Assembly: GCF_004683905.1 (NCBI RefSeq) | Contig: NZ_CP038438.1 | Coordinates: forward strand, 1,116,001 to 1,180,000 | Direction of reading: 5' to 3' | Length of the DNA: 64,000 nucleotides | DNA from: Pseudomonas fluorescens | Lineage (GTDB): Bacteria > Pseudomonadota > Gammaproteobacteria > Pseudomonadales > Pseudomonadaceae | In this document: positions 43,604 through 52,319 of the stretch, in pieces | Layout: each line of letters starts with the position of its first letter | Numbering within the stretch: position 1 is the first letter of the stretch | Program-made: the position numbers and the translations under genes | The notes under the pieces: model-generated | Told to the model about the DNA's origin: nothing | Database searches by the model: none | The model's input: the letters and a program-made list of their open reading frames with translations, nothing else

Positions 43604-45319
43604 TTATACCTTGGCGCTGACCTCACTCCGTTTAACCAACGCCTCAATCGCCCCACTCAAACTCGCCGCTTTCTCGCCAATCAACAAATGCCAGACCCCA
43701 CCCTCCAGCGGGCTGACACCCTGGCAACCCAGCTCTTTCAACTGAGCCTCGGACAACGCTTTACCATCGACCAGTTGCAGGCGAATGCGGGTCAGGGCGA
43801 TGCAGTCCAGTTGCAGCACATTCTCGCTACCGCCCAACGCCGTCAGCCATTGTTGGGCTTCCGGTGCAGCGACCATTGCAGCTTTCGGTTCCTCGACCAC
43901 CACCGCAGGCGCAGCCACCAACGCACGCCCCAGCGTCGGCATGGCGAGGCGGATCTCGTCGGCGATGCTGTCGGCCAATGGCCCGACCACCACCTGCAAG
44001 CTGCCGCCCTTGCCCGGGCGTACCACGGCCATCGCACCCAGAGCCTTCAAGTCAGCGTCGGAAGCCTTGTTGCGATCGACCATTTCCAGGCGCAACCGGG
44101 TAGTGCAGGCACCGACGGTGACCAGATTCTCCGCACCACCGAGTGCCTTGATGTAAGCCGCAGCGCGCTCGTTCTCGGTGAGAACAGCCTTGTCAGCCGC
44201 CGCAATATCCTCACGCCCCGGCGTTTTCAAATTGAAACGACGAATACAGAAATCAAACACCGCGTAATACACCACGGCGTACGCCAGTCCGACCGGGATC
44301 ACCAGCCAGCCATTGGTCGAGCGCCCCCAACCCAGCACCATGTCGATGAAGCCGCCGGAGAAGGTAAAACCGAGGTGGATGTTCAGCGCATTGGTGATCG
44401 CCATCGACAACCCGGTCAGCAGCGCATGCAGCAGATACAACAACGGCGCCAAAAACATGAAGGCGAATTCAATCGGTTCAGTCACCCCGGTCAAAAACGA
44501 CGTCAGCGCCATCGACAGGAAAATCCCGCCCATGACCTTACGGCGCTCCGGCAACGCGTTGCGGTACATCGCCAGGCACGCAGCAGGCAGGCCGAAGATC
44601 ATCATCGGGAACATGCCGGTCATGAACTGGCCGCCCTTTGGATCGCCAGCGAAGTAGCGTGACAGGTCTCCGGTGACCAGTGCGCCAGTGGTCGGGTCAG
44701 TGAAGTTGCCGAACACGAACCACGCCATGTTGTTGAGGATGTGGTGCAGGCCGGTGACGATGAGCAAGCGGTTGAACACGCCGAAGACGAAGGCGCCGAA
44801 GCTGCCGCTTTCCATCATCAAGGCGCCGAAGCTGTTGATGCCGTGCTGGATCGGCGGCCAGATGTAGCCGAACACCACGCCCAGCGCGACGGCGGCGAAC
44901 CCGGTGACGATCGGCACGAAGCGCCGGCCGCCGAAGAATGCCAGGTACTCCGGCAGCTTGATGTCCTTGAAGCGGTTGTACAGCGCGCCGGCCATCAGGC
45001 CGCTGACGATCCCGGCGAGCATGCCCATGTTGATGCTCGGGTCGAGCACCTTGAGCGTGGAGATCATCACCAGGTAACCGATCACCCCGGCGAGGCCTGC
45101 GGTGCCGTTGTTGTCCTTGGCGAAACCGACAGCGATGCCGATGGCGAAGATCATGGCCAGGTTGGCGAAGATCACTTGCCCGGCATCGTGGATGATCGCG
45201 ATGTTCAGCAGGTCGGTGTCACCCAGACGCAGCAGCAGGCCGGCAATCGGCAGGATCGCGATTGGCAGCATCAGCGCACGGCCGAGGCGTTGCAGGCCTT
45301 CGATGAAGAGTTGGTACAT
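43604..45319 (-). CDS. nagE: GlcNAc-specific PTS permease EIIC-EIIB (with second EIIB-like domain)
   Basis: The 571-residue protein imports and phosphorylates N-acetylglucosamine. The EIIC membrane part covers about 1-360, with the glucose-family loop VTEPIEFAF at 279-287. The first EIIB (about 386-462) has phospho-cysteine Cys405 in GACTTRLRL. A second EIIB-like copy (about 488-563) reads LDCIALTRIRL: relative to TR, the canonical cysteine position is Ala508 and a cysteine sits two residues earlier (Cys506), with one extra residue in the loop. No EIIA is attached; it is supplied by the neighbouring fusion protein. Last gene of the nag operon, with terminator. Confidence 0.93.
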   Translation of the reverse strand: MYQLFIEGLQRLGRALMLPIAILPIAGLLLRLGDTDLLNIAIIHDAGQVIFANLAMIFAIGIAVGFAKDNNGTAGLAGVIGYLVMISTLKVLDPSINMGMLAGIVSGLMAGALYNRFKDIKLPEYLAFFGGRRFVPIVTGFAAVALGVVFGYIWPPIQHGINSFGALMMESGSFGAFVFGVFNRLLIVTGLHHILNNMAWFVFGNFTDPTTGALVTGDLSRYFAGDPKGGQFMTGMFPMMIFGLPAACLAMYRNALPERRKVMGGIFLSMALTSFLTGVTEPIEFAFMFLAPLLYLLHALLTGLSMAITNALNIHLGFTFSGGFIDMVLGWGRSTNGWLVIPVGLAYAVVYYAVFDFCIRRFNLKTPGREDIAAADKAVLTENERAAAYIKALGGAENLVTVGACTTRLRLEMVDRNKASDADLKALGAMAVVRPGKGGSLQVVVGPLADSIADEIRLAMPTLGRALVAAPAVVVEEPKAAMVAAPEAQQWLTALGGSENVLQLDCIALTRIRLQLVDGKALSEAQLKELGCQGVSPLEGGVWHLLIGEKAASLSGAIEALVKRSEVSAKV

Positions 45320-45348
45320 GGTGGTTCTCCCTGCTCTTTATAGAGAGC

Positions 45349-45356
45349 TTGTTGTT
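45349..45356 (-). promoter_or_regulatory. Candidate Hfq/Crc motif before nagE
   Basis: AACAACAA on the minus strand overlaps the stop of the upstream gene and lies about 30 bases before the nagE ATG. Between them GCTCT-ctata-AAGAGC can form a small hairpin near the ribosome site GGGAGAA. Fits AANAANAA; function inferred. Confidence 0.4.
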
Positions 45357-47868
45357 AGTGCAGAGGCCAATGCTGGTGGCAGGCGTGACGTACCGCAGCG
45401 GCGCTGTTGAGTTTCAACAGGTCGCGGCTGAGGCGTTGGCATTCGGCCTCGTGCAACTGGCGCACGCGATCCTTGATTTCACCGATCTGCACCGGGCTTA
45501 CCGACAGTTCGGTCACACCGAGGCCGATCAGCACCGGCGTCGCCAGTGGGTCGGAGGCGAGAGCACCGCACACGCCAACCCAGCGTTTGTGTACCGCCGC
45601 GCCTGCGCAGGTCATGGCGATCAGTCGCAACAGCGCCGGGTGAAGGGCATCGACCCGGGCGGCCAAACCTGCGTGGTCGCGGTCCATGGCCAAGGTGTAT
45701 TGCGACAGGTCATTGGTGCCGATCGACAGGAAGTCGGCGTGCTCGGCCAGTTGTTCGGCTTGCAGCGCGGCGGCGGGGACTTCGATCATCACGCCGATTT
45801 CCGGGCGCTGATTGATGCCCAACTCCAGGCACAGCGCATCGACCCGTTGGCGGATGTGCAGCAGTTCGTCGACTTCGGTGACCATCGGCAACAGGATCCG
45901 GCAACGGCGCATCGGGCTGACTTGCAGCAGTGCGCGCAGTTGCTGATCGAGGATTTCCGGACGGGCCTGGGCCAGACGAATGCCACGCAAGCCCAAGACC
46001 GGGTTGGCTTCGGCGGGCAACGGCAGGTAGTCGAGTTGCTTGTCGCCACCGACGTCGATGGTGCGGATGATCACCGAGTGCTCGCCCATGGCATCGAGCA
46101 CGGCTTGATAGGCGGCACGCTGCTCTTCGATGTCCGGCGCGGTCTGCCGGTCGACGAACAGAAACTCGGTGCGCAGCAGGCCGACGCCATCGGCGCCATT
46201 GGCAAATGCGTCTGCCGCTTCATGGCTGGAGGCGACATTGGCGACCACTTCGATCGCCACGCCATTGCGGGTTTCGGCGGGCAGATGCGCCTTGGCTTGT
46301 TGCGCATCGCGGCGTTGCTGACGCTCGATTTGCACCTGTTGTACTTCGGCCAGGCGTTCGGTGTTCGGCGTGAGTTCGAGGCGGTCGCCGTCAGCATCCA
46401 GCACCACCGACTGACCTTGCGGTAGATCGAGCAGCGCTGAGCCCAACGCCACCAGGCACGGCAGACCTTTGCCGCGCGCCAGAATCGCCACGTGCGACGT
46501 CGCGCCGCCCTCGGCCATGCACAACCCGGCGACACCTTGCGCGCTGAGTTGCAGCAGATCCGACGGCGTCAGTTCATGCGCAGCGACGATAGCGCCGGCC
46601 GGCACGTCGTAATGCCAGGCTTCACCGAGCAGGGCGCGCAGGACGCGTTGCTTGAGGTCGCGCAGGTCGTTGGCGCGTTCGGCCAGCAGCGCACTGCCGG
46701 TGTGTTGCAGCACTTCGCACTGCACGTCGATCGACTGGCTCCAGGCGTGGGTCGCCGCTGTGCCTTGGTCGATAGCATGCTGCGCGGCGTCGAGCAGGGC
46801 CGGGTCTTCGAGCAGTGCCAGATGCGCGGCGAAGATCGCTTCTTCGTCGGTGCTTTTGTGCTTTTTCGCTTGGGCGAGGGTAGCGTTGATTTCGCCGCGA
46901 ACCTGATTCAGCGCGGCTTCAAGTTTCTGCAGTTGCTCAAGCGGAGCATGATTGCCCGCATCTGCCGGCATGCTGATCGCGTTCAGGCGAAACAGCGGCC
47001 CGCCGACCAGTCCCGGCGCGGCGCACACACCCTGCAGCACGCCAGCTTCGGCCGGGCGCTTGCGCGGTGCGGCGCTGACCGGTGCAGCGGCGTGATGATC
47101 GTCGGGCAGGGCAGTCGCCAACGCATTGAGCAGGGCTTGCAGCGCGGCTTCGGCGTCCGGCCCCTGACAGCTGACGTGCACTTCATCCTGCTCGCCGATG
47201 GCCAGTCCCATCAAGCCGATCAGGCTGTTGCACGGCGCCGATTTGCCGGCGAAGTGCAGCTGCGACTGGCTCTTGAAACCTTGTGCGGTCTGGCGAATCA
47301 GCGCGGCGGGGCGCGCATGCAAGCCGCCGCGATGCGCCACCAGCACCTGACCCTGAACCTCTGGCCCGCCAACCGCTTCGGCAGTCGCCGCAGAGCTGCT
47401 GCGGGCAATAATGTGCAGCAACGGCTCGCCGACCTTCACCGCTCTGAGCGTGATCGGGCGCACCTGGAAGTCCTGGCTGTTGGTCAGGATCAGCAGGCTG
47501 ACCAGGCTTTTGCACTGCTGGCCGACCTTGTCCAGGTCGTAGCGCAACAACGGCTGGCCGTTGCTGACCCGCGTACCTTCCTTGACCAGCATCGAGAAGC
47601 CTTCGCCGTTCAGTTCAACGGTGTCCAGGCCCAGATGTAGGAGGATTTCTGCGCCGTTGTCGGCACGCACGGTCAGTGCGTGGCCGGTGCGGGCGACGTG
47701 GATGATCTCCCCGGCGCAGGGCGAATACAGGGTGTCGTTCAGCGGATCAATGGCGATACCGTCGCCCATCGCGCCGCTGGCGAACACCGCGTCCGGGACT
47801 TTGGCGAGCGTGAGCACCGGGCCGCTGAGCGGGGCGCTGAGGGTCAGCTCTTTATTGTTGTTGTGCAT
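45355..47868 (-). CDS. nagF: Fused PTS phosphotransferase EIIA-HPr-EI for GlcNAc
   Basis: The 837-residue protein supplies all soluble phosphate carriers for NagE. EIIA-Glc-type domain (1-150) has phospho-His78 in LLHLGLDTVEL. HPr (about 173-258) has His184 in HRGGLHARPAAL. Enzyme I (about 275-837) has His459 in EGGATSHVAILARGKG and the PEP-binding region with GVCGALASDP near the end. Interdomain linkers are alanine/proline-rich. Pseudomonads use such fusions for sugar-specific PTS, separate from PTS-Ntr. The start codon is followed by an ARN tract (codons 3-6). Confidence 0.94.
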   Translation of the reverse strand: MHNNNKELTLSAPLSGPVLTLAKVPDAVFASGAMGDGIAIDPLNDTLYSPCAGEIIHVARTGHALTVRADNGAEILLHLGLDTVELNGEGFSMLVKEGTRVSNGQPLLRYDLDKVGQQCKSLVSLLILTNSQDFQVRPITLRAVKVGEPLLHIIARSSSAATAEAVGGPEVQGQVLVAHRGGLHARPAALIRQTAQGFKSQSQLHFAGKSAPCNSLIGLMGLAIGEQDEVHVSCQGPDAEAALQALLNALATALPDDHHAAAPVSAAPRKRPAEAGVLQGVCAAPGLVGGPLFRLNAISMPADAGNHAPLEQLQKLEAALNQVRGEINATLAQAKKHKSTDEEAIFAAHLALLEDPALLDAAQHAIDQGTAATHAWSQSIDVQCEVLQHTGSALLAERANDLRDLKQRVLRALLGEAWHYDVPAGAIVAAHELTPSDLLQLSAQGVAGLCMAEGGATSHVAILARGKGLPCLVALGSALLDLPQGQSVVLDADGDRLELTPNTERLAEVQQVQIERQQRRDAQQAKAHLPAETRNGVAIEVVANVASSHEAADAFANGADGVGLLRTEFLFVDRQTAPDIEEQRAAYQAVLDAMGEHSVIIRTIDVGGDKQLDYLPLPAEANPVLGLRGIRLAQARPEILDQQLRALLQVSPMRRCRILLPMVTEVDELLHIRQRVDALCLELGINQRPEIGVMIEVPAAALQAEQLAEHADFLSIGTNDLSQYTLAMDRDHAGLAARVDALHPALLRLIAMTCAGAAVHKRWVGVCGALASDPLATPVLIGLGVTELSVSPVQIGEIKDRVRQLHEAECQRLSRDLLKLNSAAAVRHACHQHWPLH
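47851..47862 (-). promoter_or_regulatory. Candidate Hfq/Crc motif within the first codons of nagF
   Basis: On the minus strand the sequence from codon 3 is AACAACAATAAA, four ARN triplets containing two overlapping AANAANAA matches (AACAACAA and AACAATAA). The residues are Asn-Asn-Asn-Lys, a low-information peptide start, which suggests selection on the RNA. Function inferred. Confidence 0.5.
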
Positions 47869-47902
47869 GGCTCGGTCTCATCAGGTGTGCAGTCATTCGG
47901 GC

Positions 47903-48925
47903 TTAGTGCGTACGGGTCACTTTGCTCAGGTGGCGCGGCTGATCCGGGTCCATGCCACGGGCCACGGCGAGACCTGCGGCCATCACGTAGAAGCTCTGGA
48001 TCGCCAGAATCGGGTCGAGGGCCGGGTGTTCGGCGCGGCTCAGGGTCAGGTCGCGTTCGAGGATGTCGTCCGGCGCTGCCAGCAGCACACGGGCGCCGCG
48101 TTGCCGCATCTCTGCCGCAAGGCTGATCAGACCGGCCTGTTCGGCACCGCGCGGGGCGAACACCAGCAACGGGTAATGCTCGTCGATCAGCGCCATCGGG
48201 CCGTGACGGACTTCGGCACTGCTGAAGGCTTCGGCCTGGATCGCCGAGGTTTCCTTGAATTTCAGCGCGGCCTCTTGGGCGATGGCAAAACCGGCACCAC
48301 GGCCGATGACCATCAGGCGTTCGCAACCACGCAAGGCGTCGATGGCCGCGCTCCAGTCCTGCTGCGCCGCGTCGCGCAGGCCTTCGGGCAGGGCGTTGTG
48401 CGCTTCCAGCAGTTCGCGGTCTTCTTTCCAGTGCGCGATCAGGCGGGCGCTGGCGCTGAGGGTGGAGATGAAACTCTTGGTCGCGGCGACGCTGCTTTCG
48501 ATACCGGCGAGCAACGGCAGGCTGAATTCACATGCGGCTTCCAACGGCGAGTCGGCAGCGTTGACCATCGACACACTGAGGGCGCCACGCTTGCGCAACA
48601 GACGCAGGCTGTTGACCAGGTCCGGGCTCTGCCCCGATTGCGAGAACGCGAACGCCACCTGACCGCTGACCTTCAGCGGCGCCTGCTGCATGGTCACCAC
48701 CGACATCGGCAACGACGCCACCGGCACCCCCAGTTGCTGCATGGTCAGATAGGCGAAGTAGCTCGCCGCGTGGTCGGAGCTGCCGCGCGCGACGGTCATC
48801 GCCACTTGTGGCGGCTGACGGCGCAGGCGCCCGGCGATCTCGATCATCTGCGGGTCGAGCTGTTGCAATTGGGCTTGCACGGCCTCGAACGAGGACAGCG
48901 CCTCTTCAAGCATTTTTGAAGTCAA
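47903..48925 (-). CDS. SIS-domain glucosamine-6-phosphate deaminase (NagB-II type)
   Basis: The 340-residue protein has two sugar-isomerase (SIS) domains related to the isomerase half of GlmS (VARGSSDHAASYFAYLTMQ, FSQSGQSPDLVNSLRLLRKRGA, VIGRGAGFAIAQEAALKFKE). There is no glutaminase domain. In this operon no classical NagB is found, and this type is known to substitute for it, converting glucosamine 6-phosphate to fructose 6-phosphate plus ammonia. It overlaps nagA by 20 bases. Activity is inferred from family and operon. Confidence 0.86.
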   Translation of the reverse strand: MTSKMLEEALSSFEAVQAQLQQLDPQMIEIAGRLRRQPPQVAMTVARGSSDHAASYFAYLTMQQLGVPVASLPMSVVTMQQAPLKVSGQVAFAFSQSGQSPDLVNSLRLLRKRGALSVSMVNAADSPLEAACEFSLPLLAGIESSVAATKSFISTLSASARLIAHWKEDRELLEAHNALPEGLRDAAQQDWSAAIDALRGCERLMVIGRGAGFAIAQEAALKFKETSAIQAEAFSSAEVRHGPMALIDEHYPLLVFAPRGAEQAGLISLAAEMRQRGARVLLAAPDDILERDLTLSRAEHPALDPILAIQSFYVMAAGLAVARGMDPDQPRHLSKVTRTH

Positions 48926-50012
48926 TGTCTTCTCCTTCGACCATGACGGCGGTCAGTGTGAGTGAGCGATCCAGCCGCACGCAGTCGGCCCAGGCACCCG
49001 GTTCGAGGCGCCCGCGTTCGTTGATGCCGAGGTAGTCGGCGGGGAATTGCGAAAGACGTTGCGAGGCCTCGGCGATCGGCAATCCGATCTTCACCAGATT
49101 GCGCAGGGCCTGATCCATGGTCAGGGTGCTGCCGGCCAGCGTGCCGTCGGGCAGGCGCACGCCGCCCAGGCATTTGGTCACGGTGTGGCTGCCGAGCTTA
49201 TATTCACCGTCGGGCATGCCGGCGGCCGCGGTCGAATCGGTGACGCAATACAGGCATGGGATCGAACGCAGGGCCACGCGGATCGCACCGGGATGCACGT
49301 GCAGCAAGTCCGGGATCAGTTCGGCGAATTTGGCGTGGGCCAGCGCGGCGCCGACGATCCCCGGTTCGCGGTGATGCAGCGGGCTCATGGCGTTGTACAA
49401 ATGGGTGAAACTGGTCGCGCCAGCCTCCAGAGCGGCGACGCCTTCCTCGTAGCTGCCGAGGGTATGGCCGATCTGCATGCGGATGCCCCGGCTGCTCAGT
49501 TCACGAATCAATCCGTCGTGACCGGCGATTTCCGGGGCGATGGTGATTACCCGGATCGGCGCCAGCGCGAGGTATTCCTCGACCTCGGCCATCAACGCGG
49601 TGTGGGCGAAATTCGGTTGCGCGCCGAGTTTGCCGGGGTTGATGTACGGGCCTTCCAGATGCACACCGAGGACGCGGGCGGCGCCTTGCGGACGCTGTTC
49701 GCAGAACTCGCCGACCTCTTTCAGCACACTGGAGATCTCGGCACTCGGTGCGGTCATGGTGGTGGCCAGCAGCGAAGTGGTGCCGAAGCGCACGTGGGTG
49801 CGGGTGATGGTCTCGAAGGCACTGGCACCTTCCATGATGTCTTTGCCACCACCGCCATGGACGTGCAGGTCGATGAAACCCGGCAGCAGGTAGGGCAGAT
49901 CATTGTCGGCCGGATCGCAGGTCACGCCTTCGATCGACACGACTTTGCCGTGTTCGTGGATCAGCCGGCCGCGAACCCAGCCGCTGGCGGTGAGGATGTT
50001 GTCTTCGGACAT
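48906..50012 (-). CDS. nagA: N-acetylglucosamine-6-phosphate deacetylase
   Basis: NagA removes acetate from GlcNAc 6-phosphate. The 368-residue amidohydrolase has FIDLHVHGGGGKDIMEG (metal site), LGVHLEGPYIN, THLYNAMSPLHHREPG and the catalytic aspartate in YCVTDSTAAAGMPDG. The ATG start reads MSEDNILTASG. It stands between nagR (30 bases upstream) and the SIS gene (20-base overlap), second in the operon. Confidence 0.95.
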   Translation of the reverse strand: MSEDNILTASGWVRGRLIHEHGKVVSIEGVTCDPADNDLPYLLPGFIDLHVHGGGGKDIMEGASAFETITRTHVRFGTTSLLATTMTAPSAEISSVLKEVGEFCEQRPQGAARVLGVHLEGPYINPGKLGAQPNFAHTALMAEVEEYLALAPIRVITIAPEIAGHDGLIRELSSRGIRMQIGHTLGSYEEGVAALEAGATSFTHLYNAMSPLHHREPGIVGAALAHAKFAELIPDLLHVHPGAIRVALRSIPCLYCVTDSTAAAGMPDGEYKLGSHTVTKCLGGVRLPDGTLAGSTLTMDQALRNLVKIGLPIAEASQRLSQFPADYLGINERGRLEPGAWADCVRLDRSLTLTAVMVEGEDIDFKNA

Positions 50013-50042
50013 TTCGGTTCTCTCGTTTGGCCTGGCTGCTGA

Positions 50043-50774
50043 TCAGCGGCGAAGCTCTGCAACAAAGTCGTAGTAGTCGTTGCGGCAATAGGTGTCGGTG
50101 ACTTCGATCGGCGTGTTGTCTTCGAGGTAGCCGACCCGGGTCATCAGCAGCATGGCGGTACCGGGGGCGATGCCGACCAGCGCGGCGAACTCGTCCGAGG
50201 CGTTGATCGCCTGGATGTGCTGCAGGGCGCGGACGATCGGTTTGCCGATGCCGTCGAGGTATTCGTAGAGTGAATCGCCGACCAGGTGCGGCTTGGGCAT
50301 GATCTTGGCGGGGAGGGTGCTCATCTCAATGGCCATCACCGTGTCGTCGGCCTTGCGCAGGCGTTTCATGCGCGCGACCTTGTCGTTCGGCGACAGGCTC
50401 AGGCGGATCAGTTCTTCGTGAGTCGGCAGGGTGATTTCGCGCTCCAGCCACTGCGAGCTGGGGACGAAGCCCTTGAGGCGAAGCATTTCGCTGAAGCCCG
50501 AGAGGCGTGACAGCGGTTGTTCCAGACGGGGTGTGATGAACGTGCCGGAACCTTGCAGGCGGCGGATCAGACCTTGATCGAGCAGCACTTCCAGCGCTTT
50601 GCGTGCGGTGACCCGGGAGATACCCAGTTGCTCGCTGAGGTTGCGTTCGGACGGCATCGCCTGCTCGGCCTTCCACTGCCCGGAATGGATCGCCGATTCC
50701 AGATTGCGCGCCAGCTGCAGGTACAGCGGCGTCGGCTGGGAGTCATCTGGGCGTAGGGCCTGGAGGTCGTTCAT
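50043..50774 (-). CDS. nagR: GntR/UTRA-family regulator of the nag operon
   Basis: The 243-residue regulator has the GntR winged helix (MPSERNLSEQLGISRVTARKALEVL, LIRRLQGSGTFI) and a UTRA effector domain (CRNDYYDFVAEL end). The likely ligand is GlcNAc 6-phosphate or GlcN 6-phosphate. I chose the ATG at 50772-50774 because GGAAATGACCTAC provides a ribosome site; an ATG three codons upstream leaves only two bases after GGA. It is the first gene of the operon; two direct TGGTATT repeats lie in its promoter, predicting autoregulation. Confidence 0.89.
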   Translation of the reverse strand: MNDLQALRPDDSQPTPLYLQLARNLESAIHSGQWKAEQAMPSERNLSEQLGISRVTARKALEVLLDQGLIRRLQGSGTFITPRLEQPLSRLSGFSEMLRLKGFVPSSQWLEREITLPTHEELIRLSLSPNDKVARMKRLRKADDTVMAIEMSTLPAKIMPKPHLVGDSLYEYLDGIGKPIVRALQHIQAINASDEFAALVGIAPGTAMLLMTRVGYLEDNTPIEVTDTYCRNDYYDFVAELRR

Positions 50775-50832
50775 GTAGGTCATTTCCGACGCGAGTATAG
50801 GATTGTTGTGGCTCGCTTGTGGGGCGGAAATT

Positions 50833-50856
50833 AATACCACTTGAATACCATGTCAA
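50833..50856 (-). promoter_or_regulatory. nag operon promoter with tandem TGGTATT operators
   Basis: On the minus strand a perfect TTGACA (50851-50856) is followed directly by TGGTATT, four bases, and TGGTATT (50844-50850 and 50833-50839), 11 bases centre to centre, so both face the same side of the helix. A third copy in the opposite orientation (GTGGTATT) is at 50915-50922. The -10 is unclear (TAATTT at 17 bases). Binding by NagR inferred. Confidence 0.55.
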
Positions 50857-50942
50857 CGCAGGGAATTGGCGTGTAGCCCAATGAAATGGCGGGTTTCGGG
50901 GGTTGTGGTTTGAAGTGGTATTAGGGGTTGGCTGTAAAAAGC

Positions 50943-51022
50943 AAAAGATCGCAGCCTGCGGCAGCTCCTACAGTGGGAAGTGGTATCAACCCTGTAGGAG
51001 CTGCCGCAGGCTGCGATCTTTT
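50943..51022. repeat. Inverted repeat AAAAGATCGCAGCCTGCGGC family
   Basis: An exact inverted repeat of about 30 bases (AAAAGATCGCAGCCTGCGGC-AGCTCCTACA and its complement) around a 20-base loop. A well-known Pseudomonas dispersed repeat. The loop contains TGGTATC (50981-50987), similar to the nag operators. A degraded half copy, GCAAAAGATCGCAGC, is at 57326-57340. Confidence 0.92.
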
Positions 51023-51056
51023 GATTTATTTTTTTCAGGTGACCAGTGGTCGCTGG

Positions 51057-51572
51057 TTAAGGACGGATCTCGATCATCGTGCCGTCCGGCACCAGACCCC
51101 AGACTTCGCGCATGTCCATGTTGCGCATGGCGATGCAGCCGTCGGTCCAGTCCAGGGTGTGGAACAGGTCTTCCGGGGTTTCTTCCGAATCCGGGGTGCC
51201 GTGGATCATGATCATCCCGCCAGGCTCGACGCCTTCGCGGCGGGCGCGGGCCGAATCGCTGATGTTCGGGTAGGAGATGTGCATCGCCAGGTTGAATTTT
51301 TCACTGACCTTGCGCCAGTCGATCCAGTAGAAACCTTCGGGCGTGCGTTTGTCGCCTTCAATCAGTTTCGGTCCTTTTTTCGCGCCCTTGCCCAGGGAAA
51401 TGCGATAGGTCTTGATCGGCTTGCCGTCGGCGATCAATTGCAGTTGATGAGCCGATTTGAGCACCAGGATTTTTTCGATCATTGGGGTATTCGACGGCGT
51501 CACGGTGGTCACGAATGACGCTTGAGACACGGTGACGAACGACAGGCAAAACAGGGCAAGCAACCAGCGCAT
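51057..51572 (-). CDS. L,D-transpeptidase family protein
   Basis: The 171-residue protein has an N-terminal signal peptide (MRWLLALFCLSFVTVSQA) and the YkuD catalytic domain: IHGTPDSE (His124), His138 and the nucleophile Cys146 in WTDGCIAMRN. These enzymes form 3-3 cross-links or attach lipoproteins to peptidoglycan in the periplasm. It is a compact catalytic domain with no LysM or PG-binding module. Which activity this one has is open. Single-gene unit. Confidence 0.88.
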   Translation of the reverse strand: MRWLLALFCLSFVTVSQASFVTTVTPSNTPMIEKILVLKSAHQLQLIADGKPIKTYRISLGKGAKKGPKLIEGDKRTPEGFYWIDWRKVSEKFNLAMHISYPNISDSARARREGVEPGGMIMIHGTPDSEETPEDLFHTLDWTDGCIAMRNMDMREVWGLVPDGTMIEIRP

Positions 51573-51621
51573 TGAAACGATTCCCCAGGGAGTGACGCAG
51601 ATATTTTATTTATAGAAGCTT

Positions 51622-52173
51622 TTAGTTGATGGCAGGCTGCGTCAACGGCGGAATCGATTCGGAGCGAACCGGGTAGCTTTCGGCGCGGCGATCAGCGAAG
51701 AAGCATTCTAAGGTACGCCCCACGGTGCGGAAAGCCAGCTCGTCCCACGGGATGTCGGCTTCGTCGAATAGTTGTACTTCGAGGCTTTCGGGCCCGGCAG
51801 CAAAGTCCAGATCGGCCAGTTCGGCACGGAAAAATACGTGCACCTGACTGATGTGTGGCACGTCGATCAACGTATAGATGCTCAGATTGCGTACCCGGGC
51901 GCAGGCTTCCTCGGCGGTTTCGCGGATCGCGGCCTGCTCGATGGTTTCGCCGTTTTCCATGAAACCGGCAGGCAGCGTCCAGTAACCGAGGCGTGGCTCG
52001 ATGGCGCGCCGGCAGAGCAGCACTTTACTGCCCCAGGTCGCGACGCAACCGGCGACGATATTGGGGTTTTGATAGTGAATGGTCTGACAGCTGTCACAGA
52101 CAAATCGCAGCCGCGAGTCGCCTTCGGGAATGCGCTGGGTCACCGGGTTGCCGCACTGGCTGCAAAATTTCAT
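51622..52173 (-). CDS. NUDIX hydrolase with N-terminal zinc ribbon
   Basis: The 183-residue protein starts with a four-cysteine zinc ribbon (CSQCGNPV and CDSCQ) and then a Nudix domain with box GFMENGETIEQAAIRETAEE. The usual Gly after the two Glu is replaced by Ala (EEACARV). NudC-like layout suggests a nucleotide-pyrophosphatase, perhaps on NADH or capped RNA, but it is shorter than NudC. The start is the ATG at 52171-52173 with AGGAACCCCAGC; a 48-residue upstream extension is discarded. Divergent from a second Nudix gene. Confidence 0.85.
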   Translation of the reverse strand: MKFCSQCGNPVTQRIPEGDSRLRFVCDSCQTIHYQNPNIVAGCVATWGSKVLLCRRAIEPRLGYWTLPAGFMENGETIEQAAIRETAEEACARVRNLSIYTLIDVPHISQVHVFFRAELADLDFAAGPESLEVQLFDEADIPWDELAFRTVGRTLECFFADRRAESYPVRSESIPPLTQPAIN

Positions 52174-52319
52174 GCTGGGGTTCCTGAATGCTGCGCCTAT
52201 CTTGGCGTGCAGCGGTGCCGGTCGGCAAGTTGTCGTTTCGCGACATGGCCCGGCGAGGGGCTTGGGCGGCTGCAATGATTGGTGCATGATGCAGGGTAAG
52301 GCACAGATCGAGAACACTC

